Assembly: GCF_001641125.1 (NCBI RefSeq)
Contig: NZ_LWLP01000001.1
Location: 2,996,108-3,060,107, forward strand
Direction: 5' to 3'
DNA from: Arthrobacter sp. OY3WO11
GTDB taxonomy: Bacteria; Actinomycetota; Actinomycetes; Actinomycetales; Micrococcaceae
Length of the DNA: 64,000 bases
The translations under genes were made by a program, and so were the position numbers. Numbering within the stretch: the stretch's first letter is position 1; each line of letters begins with the position of its first letter. The notes beneath the pieces were generated by a model. The model had not been told where the DNA came from. It searched no databases and saw nothing but the letters and a program-made list of their open reading frames with translations. Shown here piece after piece: positions 1 through 8,297 of this stretch.

Positions 1-495
1 GTAGCAAAGAATGGCGAAGACCCGCAGGACGGCGTCCGGCGCCTTATCCCGGCGGTGGGCCGCCACCATGCCCAGCGGAATGCCTACCACGAGGGCGACG
101 AGCAGTGCGTTGATGCTCAGCTCAAGGGTGGCCGAGCCGTACGTTGTCAGCATTTCGACGACGGCGCGGTTGTCCGTGAGCGTCCGGCCGAAGTTGCCGG
201 TAGCCAGCTGGCCGAGGTATTCGAAGTATTGGACCAGGATGGGCCGGTCGTAGCCGGCTGCCAGGATCCGCTCCTGGAGCTGGTCCGCCGGCAGGCGCCC
301 TCCCATGGCTGCGGTGATGGGATCGCCGGTGATCCTCATCAGGAAGAAGACCATGGTGACCAGGATGAAGATGGTGGGGAAGATCAGCAGGAACCGGACC
401 AGGATGTACTGGCCCAATCCGCCGCCGGATGATTTCTTGGCGGCCGGCAGCAGGCCGTCCGCGTCAGTTGGTGGCGCCTCGATCAATGTAGTCAT
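1..495 (-). CDS. Peptide/nickel-type ABC transporter permease, N-terminal part (truncated by window edge)
   Basis: This is the first 165 codons of a DppB/OppB-type inner-membrane permease; the rest lies beyond base 1. A polar N-terminus of about 28 residues precedes a strong membrane segment (LVRFLLIFPTIFILVTMVFF, about residues 33-52). The text then matches the family: a periplasmic stretch with RLPADQ and GYDRPILVQY, the GQLATGNFG motif, and a second membrane segment starting SINALLVALVVGIPLG. The ATG at 495-493 starts 142 bp after the binding-protein gene upstream, so the two probably form one transcription unit, with ATPase genes expected further on. Substrate is inferred to be a di/oligopeptide or similar compound from the SBP_bac_5 partner; it could be another solute. 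Confidence 0.85.
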   Translation of the reverse strand, partial: MTTLIEAPPTDADGLLPAAKKSSGGGLGQYILVRFLLIFPTIFILVTMVFFLMRITGDPITAAMGGRLPADQLQERILAAGYDRPILVQYFEYLGQLATGNFGRTLTDNRAVVEMLTTYGSATLELSINALLVALVVGIPLGMVAAHRRDKAPDAVLRVFAILCY

Positions 496-557
496 GGGTA
501 CCTCAGGTTTGTTTTACGGTGCCCGCGGCGGGCCGGCACCGCATCCCGGCCAGCACG

Positions 558-606
558 CGGGGCGGGACACGTGCACCTGGCTGCAGGCGCGCCGTGTCCC
601 GCCCCG
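558..606 (-). terminator. Intercistronic hairpin between binding protein and permease genes
   Basis: A perfect 14-bp inverted repeat (558-571 with 593-606, CGGGGCGGGACACG arm) encloses a 21-nt loop. It lies after the stop of the binding-protein gene and before the permease start on the same strand. No T-run follows, so it may act as a partial terminator or 3'-end stabiliser that keeps the binding protein more abundant than the permease, a common arrangement in ABC operons. The role is inferred. Confidence 0.55.
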
Positions 607-637
607 TGAGCGGTCAGGTTCGGATGGTTCGGAGGAC

Positions 638-2272
638 CTACTTGGACATCACGCCAAGACGGGTCTTGAACGAGGCATCGAGGGTCTTTTCGACTCCCTG
701 GACATCCGTTCCGGCCACCATGACCTGGGCGCCCTGCAGCAGAGGCAGCGTGGAGAGGTCCTTGGCGATGGCTTCCTGGGCCTGGCCCAGGAGATCACTC
801 CGCTCAGCCTTGTCCGTGGTGACCAGCTGCTTCTTCACGATGTCCGTCACGGCAGGGTTCTCGTAGTGGTTGCCGAGGAAGTTGCCCGGGATGAAGAACG
901 GCGTCAGGTAGTTGTCCGCGTCGGAATAGTCCGGGAACCAGCCCAGCTGGTACACGGGGTAGGCGTCGGCCCGGCGTTCCTTGGTGTAGGTGGTCCACTC
1001 GGTCGACTTGAGGTCGACGGTGAAGAGCCCTGACTTTTCGAGCTGTTCCTTCACCAGCGCGTACTCGTCGGCCGCGGAGGTGCCGTAGCGGTCCGTGTAC
1101 TGCAGCTTCACGTCAACCACCGAGGTGATGCCGGCATCGGCAAGGACCTGCTTTGCCTTGTCCAGGCTCGGCTTGCCACTGCCGTCGCCGTAGAGGCTCT
1201 TCAGCGGCTCGCTTGCGCCTTCGAATTCCTTGGGCACGTAGGAGTAGACCGGAGTGTAGGTGTCCTTGAAGACCTGCGAGGCAATGACATCGCGGTCAAC
1301 GAGGTGGGCGATGGCCTGGCGGACGGCGAGGGCCTTGGCAGGGTCGGCGTCCGGGGTCTTCGCGCCGAACGGCATGGTGTCGAAGTTGAAGACCATGTAG
1401 CGCAGTTCCCCGCCCGGGCCCTTGTGGACCTTCACCTTGTCGTCGCCCTCAAGGTCTGCGACGTCGGTGGCGGTGAGGATGCGCCCGGCGACGTCGATGT
1501 TGCCCTGCTGGACGTCAAGCTTCAGGTTGTTCGGGTCCGCGTAGTGCTTGAGGGTGGCGCCGTCGTTGGCAGCAGCACCCAGCAGCCCCTGGTAATCCGG
1601 GTTGGGCTTGAAGCTGACCAGTTCGTTCTTTTTGTAGCTTTCAATCGTGTACTGGCCGGCAAACGGCTTGGCGGCAACGATGGCGTCGTCGTCCATGATC
1701 TTGTCTGCCGGGAAGACTTCCTCGTCCACGATCGGACCGGGGTTTGAGGCCAGGACGCCCGGGAACACCTGGTCGTTTCCGGCGGCCAGGGTGAACACCA
1801 CGGTGTTGGCGTCCGTCGCCTCGATCTTTTCCATGTTGGAGAGCAGCGAAGCGGGCCCGTTGGGGTCGTCGATCGACTTGACACGGTTGAAGGAGAACAC
1901 GACGTCGGAGGAATCCAGCGTGTTGCCGTTGGCGAACTTCAGGCCCGGCTTGAGCTTCACGGTGTACTCGGTGGGGCTGGTAAAGGAGGCGGACTCCGCG
2001 ATGTCCGGAGTGGCCTCGGCAGTGCCGGGTTTGTAGTTGAGCAGGAACGGGTAGATCTGGTTCATGACCATGAACGACCCGCCGTCATAGGACCCGGCGG
2101 GATCCAGGGTGACCACTTTGTCCGTGGTGCCGTACGTGATGGCACCACCCCCTGCATCGCCGGTCGAGGTCCCGCCGCCTCCGCCTGAGGGGCCCGTGCA
2201 GGCAGTCAGTGCGAGGGCGGAAATGCCTGCCAGCGCGATTGCGCCGTGCAGTGCTTTGTTGCTCTTCGTCAT
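638..2272 (-). CDS. Extracellular solute-binding lipoprotein, peptide family (SBP_bac_5)
   Basis: This 544-aa secreted lipoprotein is the substrate receptor of the ABC importer whose permease lies downstream. The N-terminus has a basic start, a hydrophobic core and a lipobox ending in ALTAC with lipidated Cys25, followed by a Gly/Ser linker. The mature part shows the family 5 pattern: YGTTDKVVTLDPAGSYDG near the start, the middle region KLKPGLKFANGNTLDSSDVV typical of these proteins, and a C-terminal GWFPDYSDADNYLTPFF segment. Length fits the family (about 500-560 aa). The start is the ATG at 2272. A perfect inverted repeat lies about 125 bp upstream and may control the operon. Substrate specificity cannot be read from the sequence. 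Confidence 0.9.
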   Translation of the reverse strand: MTKSNKALHGAIALAGISALALTACTGPSGGGGGTSTGDAGGGAITYGTTDKVVTLDPAGSYDGGSFMVMNQIYPFLLNYKPGTAEATPDIAESASFTSPTEYTVKLKPGLKFANGNTLDSSDVVFSFNRVKSIDDPNGPASLLSNMEKIEATDANTVVFTLAAGNDQVFPGVLASNPGPIVDEEVFPADKIMDDDAIVAAKPFAGQYTIESYKKNELVSFKPNPDYQGLLGAAANDGATLKHYADPNNLKLDVQQGNIDVAGRILTATDVADLEGDDKVKVHKGPGGELRYMVFNFDTMPFGAKTPDADPAKALAVRQAIAHLVDRDVIASQVFKDTYTPVYSYVPKEFEGASEPLKSLYGDGSGKPSLDKAKQVLADAGITSVVDVKLQYTDRYGTSAADEYALVKEQLEKSGLFTVDLKSTEWTTYTKERRADAYPVYQLGWFPDYSDADNYLTPFFIPGNFLGNHYENPAVTDIVKKQLVTTDKAERSDLLGQAQEAIAKDLSTLPLLQGAQVMVAGTDVQGVEKTLDASFKTRLGVMSK

Positions 2273-2394
2273 CTAAGAACTTTCTGTTCGATGAGTGCGC
2301 GCCCGCCGACCGCTGATGGGTGCATGTGCTCAGGCGGGAAGCGCGCGGTGCTGATGCCTAGATTCAATCAGAGAGTCCACACTCAGACCGGACC

Positions 2395-2418
2395 ATTTTG
2401 TGAGTTGAGACACAAAAT
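2395..2418. promoter_or_regulatory. Candidate operator: ATTTTGTG-N8-CACAAAAT
   Basis: A perfect 8-8-8 inverted repeat in an A+T-rich patch sits about 125 bp before the binding-protein start and beyond the mnmA terminator, so it belongs to the peptide-transporter promoter region. Its dyad form fits a dimeric repressor or activator site. No regulator gene is adjacent in the window, so the cognate protein is unknown. Confidence 0.5.
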
Positions 2419-2463
2419 TTACCTGATTGCTCCACAGCGCACGGCAACCGGGGCACAACCAGC

Positions 2464-2494
2464 AACGCCGCCCCGGTGAAACCGGGGCGGCGTT
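2464..2494 (-). terminator. Terminator after mnmA
   Basis: A perfect 14-bp stem (AACGCCGCCCCGGT at 2464-2477 and its complement at 2481-2494) with a 3-nt loop lies 15 bp past the mnmA stop. There is no strong U-tract, as is usual in high-GC actinobacteria. Confidence 0.8.
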
Positions 2495-2508
2495 GGGGAC
2501 ATGCTGGT

Positions 2509-3645
2509 TTAGAGCTCGGCGCGCTGAAGCGAGCGGGCGGCGTCAATGGTCGCCTGGCCCAGCACCCGGCTGCCCTGGTATAGGACAATCGTCTGTCCCG
2601 GAGCCACTCCACGCAGCGGGGTGGTGAGCCGGACTACCAGCTGGCCGGCGGCGTCCGCCTGGTCGCCACCCACTTCCATGCGGGCGGTCGCGGGTACGGG
2701 GTCGCCGTGGGCACGGACCTGGGCGTGGCAGTCGAACTCCCCGCCCGTCTCCACCTCGGCGATAGGCAGTCCTGCCCAGGAGACCTTGATGCCGCGGATC
2801 TCGTCGATGGCCAGCAGGGCCTCCGGGCCCACCACTACCTTGTTTTCCTTGGGCCGGATCTCCAGGACGAAGCGGGGCTTGCCATCGGCGGCGGGCGTGC
2901 CCAGTTTCAGGCCGCGGCGCTGGCCCACGGTGAAGGCGTTGGCACCCGGGTGCTCGCCCACCTTTGTCCCGGTTTCGTCCACGATGTCCCCGGTGGACAT
3001 GTCGATCTTTTCGGCAAGCCATCCCGCGGTGTCACCGTCAGGGATGAAGCAGATGTCATGGCTGTCCGGCTTGTTGGCCACCGAGAGTCCGCGGCGTTCA
3101 GCCTCAGCACGGACTTCAGCTTTGGAAGGTGTCTCGGCCAGCGGGAACATGGAGTGTTTGAGCTGCTCGTGCGTCAGGACGCCCAGGACGTAGCTCTGGT
3201 CCTTGGCCCAGTCAGCGGCGCGGTGGAGCTCGCGGTTACCGTCAGCATCCTCAATGACCTTGGCGTAGTGTCCGGTGCACACGGCGTCGAACCCCAGGGC
3301 GATGGCCTTTTCCAGGAGCGCGGCGAACTTGATCCGCTCGTTGCACCGCATGCAGGGGTTGGGGGTGCGGCCGGCGGCATATTCATCGATGAAGTCCTGG
3401 ACAACGTCTTCCTTGAACCGCTCGGAGAAATCCCAGACGTAGTACGGGATGCCCAGGACGTCACAGGCCCGCCACGCATCGCGGGAGTCCTCGATGGTGC
3501 AGCAGCCGCGGCTTCCGGTGCGTAGCGTGCCGGGCATGCGTGAGAGCGCCAGGTGGACGCCGACGACGTCATGTCCCGCCTCGACGGCGCGGGCGGCGGC
3601 GACGGCGGAGTCGACTCCGCCGCTCATGGCTGCTAGAACTCGCAT
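2509..3645 (-). CDS. mnmA: tRNA-specific 2-thiouridylase MnmA
   Basis: MnmA is a cytoplasmic enzyme that makes the 2-thio group of U34 in tRNA Lys, Glu and Gln. It adenylates U34 and transfers persulfide sulfur. The 378-aa protein shows the PP-loop ATP site SGGVDS (8-13), the first catalytic cysteine in NPCMRCN (Cys98), GHYAKV, and the second catalytic cysteine in [11 protein letters not shown] (Cys199). The open frame extends upstream to 3732, but the ATG at 3645 gives the standard [13 protein letters not shown] beginning and has a GAGGGAAAG ribosome site. A cysteine desulfurase is encoded just upstream on the same strand and is the likely sulfur donor. The 230-bp gap between them contains a TAGAAT-like hexamer near 3828, so mnmA may have its own promoter. 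Confidence 0.97.
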   Translation of the reverse strand: MRVLAAMSGGVDSAVAAARAVEAGHDVVGVHLALSRMPGTLRTGSRGCCTIEDSRDAWRACDVLGIPYYVWDFSERFKEDVVQDFIDEYAAGRTPNPCMRCNERIKFAALLEKAIALGFDAVCTGHYAKVIEDADGNRELHRAADWAKDQSYVLGVLTHEQLKHSMFPLAETPSKAEVRAEAERRGLSVANKPDSHDICFIPDGDTAGWLAEKIDMSTGDIVDETGTKVGEHPGANAFTVGQRRGLKLGTPAADGKPRFVLEIRPKENKVVVGPEALLAIDEIRGIKVSWAGLPIAEVETGGEFDCHAQVRAHGDPVPATARMEVGGDQADAAGQLVVRLTTPLRGVAPGQTIVLYQGSRVLGQATIDAARSLQRAEL

Positions 3646-3875
3646 GGTTGCTTTCCCTCGGGGTTTTACCGGCTCCTGGCCGGTGCTGGCGAACGTGCGC
3701 GGCTGGTCGCGCCGGTTGATGGCGCTGGACAAGGACGCTGGCTCCCGGCGCTGATTCCCGGTGCCGATTCTTGGGCTGATTCTTAGGGCGGGCAGGCTCC
3801 CGGAAACGATCCTTGCCTATCTATTCTACGGCCTCCGCCCAAGGCTCCGTCAGGCACCTTCGAGGCAGGGCGCTG

Positions 3876-5105
3876 TCAGCCGCCGTTGAGGGCCCGGCGC
3901 GCAAGCGTCCCTGCGGTCTGGATGCTGGACTCGTGCCCGGCCATCCCCGCCTGCCGGGCCCGTGCATAGGCATCTGGCAGCGCGGCCAACAGGGCGTCAA
4001 CGTCGCCCTCCACGGAGGCGTGGCCCAGGGTGAACCGCTGCGCGCCGCGCGCCGTTTCCTCGTCCAGGCCCATGGCCAGCAGAACGTGGGAAGGCCTGGG
4101 CACGCCGGCCGTGCAGGCCGAACCGGTGGACGACTCCACGCCGGCCAGGTCCAGGAGGAACAGCAGGGAATCCCCCTCGCAGCCGGGAAAAGTGAAGTGC
4201 GCGTTGCCGGGGAGCCGGCCGTTTCCGGCAGCACCGCGCAGGACGGCTTCCGGAACCCGTTCCAGGACACCGTCAATCAGCCGGTCACGGAGGCCCGCAA
4301 TGCGTGCGGACTCGGCGCCCAGGGTGGCCGCGGCCTTCTCAGCGGCAGCGGCGAAGGCTGCGATCGAGGCCGTGTCCAGCGTGCCCGAGCGGACGTCCCG
4401 TTCCTGGCCTCCGCCGTGCTGGACGGGAGTGAGCTTCACTGCCCGTCCCAGCAGGAGCGCACCTACCCCTACCGGTCCGCCGATCTTGTGGCCGGAAATG
4501 GACATGGCGTCCAGCCCTGAGGCCTTGAAATCCACGGGGAGGGAGCCAAACGCCTGGACAGCGTCCGAGTGCACGGGAACGCCGGCGGCATGCGCCAGCT
4601 CCACGATCCTGCTGACGGGCTGGATGGTGCCCACCTCGTTGTTGGCCCATATCACGGTGACCAGGGCGATGGTGTCCGGGTCACGGGATAGTTCAGCGTC
4701 AAGGACGGCAAGGTCCACCGCTCCGTCGCTGTCCACCGGCAGCCAGACCACCTCGGCGCCTTCGTGCCGTTCCAGCCACTCCACCGTGTCCAGGACCGCA
4801 TGGTGTTCGACGGCGGAGCAGAGGATGCGGCGCCGCGCGGGCATGTCAGCAACGCGGGACCAGTACAGCCCCTTCACGGCAAGGTTGTCAGATTCCGTAC
4901 CGCCTGACGTGAAGATGACTTCCGACGGGTGGGCTCCGGCGGCAGCAGCAACAGCCTCCCGGGCGTCCTCCACGGCACGGCGGGCCCGCCGGCCGGAACC
5001 GTGCAGCGAAGACGGGTTTCCAGTGCGGGCCAGTTCACGGGTCAGCGCGGCCAGCGCCTCAGGGGCAAGGGGGGTGGTTGCTGCATGATCGAGGTAGACG
5101 GGCAC
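3876..5105 (-). CDS. iscS: Cysteine desulfurase (NifS/IscS class)
   Basis: This 409-aa PLP enzyme removes sulfur from cysteine and carries it as a persulfide for thiolation or Fe-S assembly. It has the usual start [11 protein letters not shown], the PLP lysine in [12 protein letters not shown] (Lys207), and the active-site loop [10 protein letters not shown] (Cys331). The start is a GTG at 5105. Its place directly before mnmA on the same strand suggests it supplies MnmA, as dedicated desulfurases do in bacteria lacking Tus relay proteins. A general role in sulfur supply (thiamine, Moco) is also possible. From memory, the order iscS-mnmA near etfBA also occurs in mycobacteria. Confidence 0.95.
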   Translation of the reverse strand: MPVYLDHAATTPLAPEALAALTRELARTGNPSSLHGSGRRARRAVEDAREAVAAAAGAHPSEVIFTSGGTESDNLAVKGLYWSRVADMPARRRILCSAVEHHAVLDTVEWLERHEGAEVVWLPVDSDGAVDLAVLDAELSRDPDTIALVTVIWANNEVGTIQPVSRIVELAHAAGVPVHSDAVQAFGSLPVDFKASGLDAMSISGHKIGGPVGVGALLLGRAVKLTPVQHGGGQERDVRSGTLDTASIAAFAAAAEKAAATLGAESARIAGLRDRLIDGVLERVPEAVLRGAAGNGRLPGNAHFTFPGCEGDSLLFLLDLAGVESSTGSACTAGVPRPSHVLLAMGLDEETARGAQRFTLGHASVEGDVDALLAALPDAYARARQAGMAGHESSIQTAGTLARRALNGG

Positions 5106-5151
5106 CCCACAATTCTACCGGCCCGCCCTGCCGGGCTGGCGCCCTCCTGTG

Positions 5152-5874
5152 CTAGGCGGACGGCGGAACCAGGGGCAGGAAACGGGCGACGTCGGCCCTC
5201 GCCCCTGCGAGCGCGGCGGCGTCCGGGCACGAGAGGGAGATATAGACGGATGAGCCGGCCGTGCCGAACAGCCTGGCCAGCACCGCAGTTGCCCTTCCGG
5301 CAGGCTGGGCTGCCTGTTCCAGGGCCAGGACCTCGACGGTCCTGGCCGGCCCTTCAGTGTCCGCGCCCCACCGCAGCGTCTCCGTCTTCAGGTAGCCGGG
5401 CAGGATGGACGGGTCCAGATACTCAAAAAGTGCAACGGTGGATTCCCGGTCGTCGCCCCGGACCAGGGCAGCCTGGTTGGTGCGCACCCTGGCTGCCACC
5501 AGGCAGCCGTCTTCCTTCACATACCGTGCTTCGCCCGCCACGCTGCCGGCAACGGGTTTCCATCCCGGCACTTCCTTCAGTCCGTCCGCGATGCCTACGG
5601 GCATGCCTGGGGCCAGGCTGCCGCCGGCGGCAAAGGGCAGGTCCTGGGCAGCCACTGCGGCAGCGTCGTGGCCAGGCGTAATGGTGGGGGTGGCCAGCGC
5701 AGGCGTGCTGGCGACAGGTTGCGGAGCCGCAGGGTCGCGCACATCCACGCTGCAGCCGCCAACCAGCAGAGCTCCAAGGACGGCTGCCAGCACCGGCACT
5801 ACCTGCCGCCTGGCCCCTCCGGCCATTCCCGCCGTCGTCGGCATATCCATTCCTGCCCCAATACTTTCCGCCAC
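5152..5874 (-). CDS. Predicted secreted lipoprotein, function unknown
   Basis: I do not recognise the family. The 240-aa product has a hydrophobic segment VVPVLAAVLGALLVGGC, giving a lipobox with Cys41, then a Pro/Ala/Thr linker. The rest is a globular region of about 170 residues rich in Ala, Val and Arg, with DGCLVAARVRTNQAAL and SSVYISLSCPDAAAL. It probably sits on the outer face of the membrane. A GTG at 5874 opens the frame, but the ATG at 5844 (residue 11) has a better AGGA spacing. It lies 46 bp before the desulfurase on the same strand and may be cotranscribed. Confidence 0.75.
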   Translation of the reverse strand: MAESIGAGMDMPTTAGMAGGARRQVVPVLAAVLGALLVGGCSVDVRDPAAPQPVASTPALATPTITPGHDAAAVAAQDLPFAAGGSLAPGMPVGIADGLKEVPGWKPVAGSVAGEARYVKEDGCLVAARVRTNQAALVRGDDRESTVALFEYLDPSILPGYLKTETLRWGADTEGPARTVEVLALEQAAQPAGRATAVLARLFGTAGSSVYISLSCPDAAALAGARADVARFLPLVPPSA

Positions 5875-6051
5875 AGCCGGGACGGCCGCGCATGCACGAG
5901 TCTAAATGCACTTGCCTGCGGCGCCCGCACCCGGTCCGCGGCCCACGGGGGAACCTTGGGTGGCCGGAGCGTCGTTGTTCAGGACAGGCCGTTAAACTGT
6001 GCGGACCGGGCTACCTGCGAAGACTGGCCATACCAAGAGAAGGATGAGGGC

Positions 6052-7002
6052 TTGACCGAGAGCAGCAGCTCCTATTACCAGGTACTTCGCGTGGCGGTAA
6101 CGGCCACGGAGAAGGAGATCAAGGTGGCCTACCGCCGGGCTGCCCGGACGGCCCATCCAGATCACGGCGGAGACGCCGCCGCGTTCCGGCAGGTGACGCG
6201 TGCCTACGAAACCCTTATCGACCCCACGCGCAGGAAAGCATACGACCGCTCCTACGCCGCCGGCACGCTGCGCAACGAGGACTCGGACAGAGAGGCGCAT
6301 TTCGACGCGCCGCCGGCGGGCAGCCGCGCTTCGGCCACAGTGCACAGGCAAGGCAACGCCCGCAACACCGCCGGCGACCCCCCTGTGTACGTCCCGCCGT
6401 ATGAGGACGCCCCTGCCGGCCAGGTTCCGCTGATTCCCCTGGCAGCCGCCCGCCAGCAGGTGCACGGCATGCCACGCAAACGCGGAATTTTCGGGGCCGA
6501 GGCACGCATCCAGCGGGAGATGCGCACGGTCCAGCTCCTGACCCGTCAGGTCCTGCCGGCCATCCCGGCCGCACGGCTGATCAACGGCCTCCAATCCCCT
6601 GCGGACAACAGCCACATCGACCACGCCGTCCTGTCCGGTTACCGGCTGGCGCTGATCGGCTCCATGCTGCTGCCCAAGGGCGCCTATGCCTGGGACGGGC
6701 GCACCTTGAACCACGGGGGCCGCGCCATTGCCCCGCCACAGCTCGCGCACGTTGTCCGGGCCATGCAGGACATCTTCCCGGAACTGAACGTCACGGGCTG
6801 GACCGTGGTGCTCAACCCTGGCGGCAACCTCCACGAGCCGGTGATAGACAACCACCGCCGTTCAGCCGGAGCCCTCGAGGCCGTGCAGGTGGTTAACGCG
6901 GCAGGGATGGTGCGCAGCCTAAAGGAATTCCTTGCTGCCGGGCCTGCTCCCAATACGGTGAATGTTCCGGTGCTGGCCAGGCTGCTGCGCGGCATGCACT
7001 GA
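6052..7002 (+). CDS. J-domain (DnaJ-like) protein with a possible NERD-like C-terminal domain
   Basis: The 316-aa protein begins with a J-domain (about residues 8-65): YYQVLRVAVTATEKEIKVAY, the HPD motif at 35-37 that stimulates Hsp70 ATPase, and FRQVTRAYETLIDPTRRKAYD. A polar linker follows (65-145). The last 165 residues contain INGLQSPADNSHIDHAVLSG and WDGRTLNHGG, which resemble the NIDH...W.G pattern of NERD nuclease-related domains, though the similarity is loose. There are no Cys-rich zinc repeats, so it is not a canonical DnaJ. The start is a TTG at 6052, preceded by AAGGA at 7-nt spacing. A chaperone adaptor role is inferred from the J-domain alone. Confidence 0.8.
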   Translation: MTESSSSYYQVLRVAVTATEKEIKVAYRRAARTAHPDHGGDAAAFRQVTRAYETLIDPTRRKAYDRSYAAGTLRNEDSDREAHFDAPPAGSRASATVHRQGNARNTAGDPPVYVPPYEDAPAGQVPLIPLAAARQQVHGMPRKRGIFGAEARIQREMRTVQLLTRQVLPAIPAARLINGLQSPADNSHIDHAVLSGYRLALIGSMLLPKGAYAWDGRTLNHGGRAIAPPQLAHVVRAMQDIFPELNVTGWTVVLNPGGNLHEPVIDNHRRSAGALEAVQVVNAAGMVRSLKEFLAAGPAPNTVNVPVLARLLRGMH

Positions 7003-7024
7003 CAACGGTGGCTAGGATGGAACG

Positions 7025-7492
7025 GTGTTCCGCATCCTTTTCCACGCCCCCGAAATCCCCGGCAATACCGGCAATGCCATCCGGCTCGCAGCCATCACCG
7101 GCGCCGAACTGCACCTCGTGGAACCTCTGGGCTTCGACTTCTCGGACGCGAAGCTCCGCCGCGCCGGGCTGGATTACCACGATCTTGCCGTCGTCACCGT
7201 GCACCCCAGCATCGAGGATGCGTGGAAGCACCTGCAACCGCAGCGTGTCTACGCCTTCACCTCTGACGGAACCGCCAGCTACACCGACATCGCCTACCAG
7301 CCCGGCGACGTCCTGATGTTCGGCAGGGAGTCCGTGGGGCTGCCTCCGGAACTGAAGGACGATCCCCATGTGACGGCCACGGTGCGGCTGCCCATGCTGC
7401 CGGCCCTGCGCTCCCTGAACCTGGCCAACGCCGCCTCCATCGCCGTGTACGAGGCCTGGCGCCAGCAGGGCTTTGCCGGCGCCAAAATCTGA
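7025..7492 (+). CDS. trmL: tRNA (cytidine/uridine-2'-O-)-methyltransferase TrmL (SPOUT family)
   Basis: TrmL methylates the 2'-O of the wobble base in tRNA Leu using SAM. The 155-aa protein is full length for the family and shows its knot motifs: PEIPGNTGNAIRLAA (motif 1), GRESVGLP (motif 2), and LRSLNLANAASIAVYEAW (motif 3). It begins with a GTG 22 bp after the J-domain gene. A TAGGAT hexamer ends 6 nt before this GTG and no Shine-Dalgarno is visible, so a leaderless transcript is likely. Confidence 0.95.
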   Translation: MFRILFHAPEIPGNTGNAIRLAAITGAELHLVEPLGFDFSDAKLRRAGLDYHDLAVVTVHPSIEDAWKHLQPQRVYAFTSDGTASYTDIAYQPGDVLMFGRESVGLPPELKDDPHVTATVRLPMLPALRSLNLANAASIAVYEAWRQQGFAGAKI

Positions 7493-7528
7493 CCCCGCAG
7501 AAGCCGGCAACTTCTTTGCACACCCGGC

Positions 7529-7555
7529 CAATCCATCCGGGCAGCTGTTCCGAAT
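7529..7555 (+). promoter_or_regulatory. Weak candidate ECF (SigK-type) promoter upstream of sigK
   Basis: A CAATC pentamer (7529-7533) is followed after 16 nt by CCGAAT (7550-7555). This partly matches the CATCC-N16-CCGAAT consensus that I recall for mycobacterial SigK, so it could be an autoregulatory site. The match to the first element is imperfect and the call is tentative. The gap 7493-7684 holds nothing else clear apart from the TATGCT box next to the sigK start. Confidence 0.3.
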
Positions 7556-7687
7556 CACTTCCGACAACATTCCCAGGCGTTGGAGGAGCTGCAGGTGACA
7601 TTGCTGGAGTCAAGATCCAGGACCTCCCGCAGCAGCCACGGCGGTACTGCTGAGGATTCACGGCCGGGAGACTTATGCTTGGTAGTG

Positions 7688-8296
7688 ATGGAAACCCCCA
7701 ACGCGCCACACTCCGAGGCCCAGGCCGCGGTGTCAGACCCTCCGGCCGACCTCAGCCACCGGCTTTCAGTCCTGCTGGAAAGCATAGGGCGGGGTGACCA
7801 GGCGGCCTTTGCCGAGTTTTACCAGCTGACGTCCCGCCGCGTTTTCGGCATGGCCCGCAGGGTCCTGATCGATCCCGAACTCAGCGAGGACACCACGCAG
7901 GAGGTGTTCCTGCAGGTGTGGCAGAACGCGTCCAAGTTCGATCCCAAAGCAGGGAGTCCGCTTTCCTGGCTGATGACAATTTCGCACCGGCGGGCCGTGG
8001 ACAGGGTCCGGTCCTCGCAGTCCTCCACGGACCGCGAGGCCAAATACGGCGCCAGCACCCAGGACATCGACCACGACTCCGTGGCGGACCAGGTGGGAAG
8101 CAGGCTGGAGGCGGAGGCCGTGGTGCGGTGTTTGGAGACACTGACCGAAACGCAACAGGAGTCTGTGCGCCTGGCGTACTACGGGGGCCTCACCTACCGG
8201 GAAGTTGCCGAACGCCTGAACGCCGCAGTTCCCACCATAAAATCCCGTATCCGCGATGGATTGATCCGACTGAAGACCTGTCTGGGGGTGAGTTGA
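7688..8296 (+). CDS. sigK: ECF RNA polymerase sigma factor SigK
   Basis: This 202-aa alternative sigma factor directs RNA polymerase to a stress regulon. Region 2 is clear (DQAAFAEFYQLTSRRVFGMA, TTQEVFLQVWQ, SPLSWLMTISHRRAVDRVRS), as is region 4 (LTETQQESVRLAYYGGLTYR, PTIKSRIRDGLIRLK). Its pairing with RskA one base downstream identifies it as SigK rather than another ECF factor. The frame is open to 7580, but homologues start close to the ATG at 7688. TATGCT at 7674-7679 lies 5 nt before an in-frame GTG (7685), suggesting a leaderless message beginning at GTG 7685 or ATG 7688. A TTG at 7679 with GGGAG upstream is a third option. Confidence 0.92.
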   Translation: METPNAPHSEAQAAVSDPPADLSHRLSVLLESIGRGDQAAFAEFYQLTSRRVFGMARRVLIDPELSEDTTQEVFLQVWQNASKFDPKAGSPLSWLMTISHRRAVDRVRSSQSSTDREAKYGASTQDIDHDSVADQVGSRLEAEAVVRCLETLTETQQESVRLAYYGGLTYREVAERLNAAVPTIKSRIRDGLIRLKTCLGVS

Positions 8297-8297
8297 G

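Noticed and set aside
3646..3732. Longer mnmA start at 3732
   Set aside because: The added 29 residues lie before the conserved [13 protein letters not shown] start, which has its own GAGGG site.
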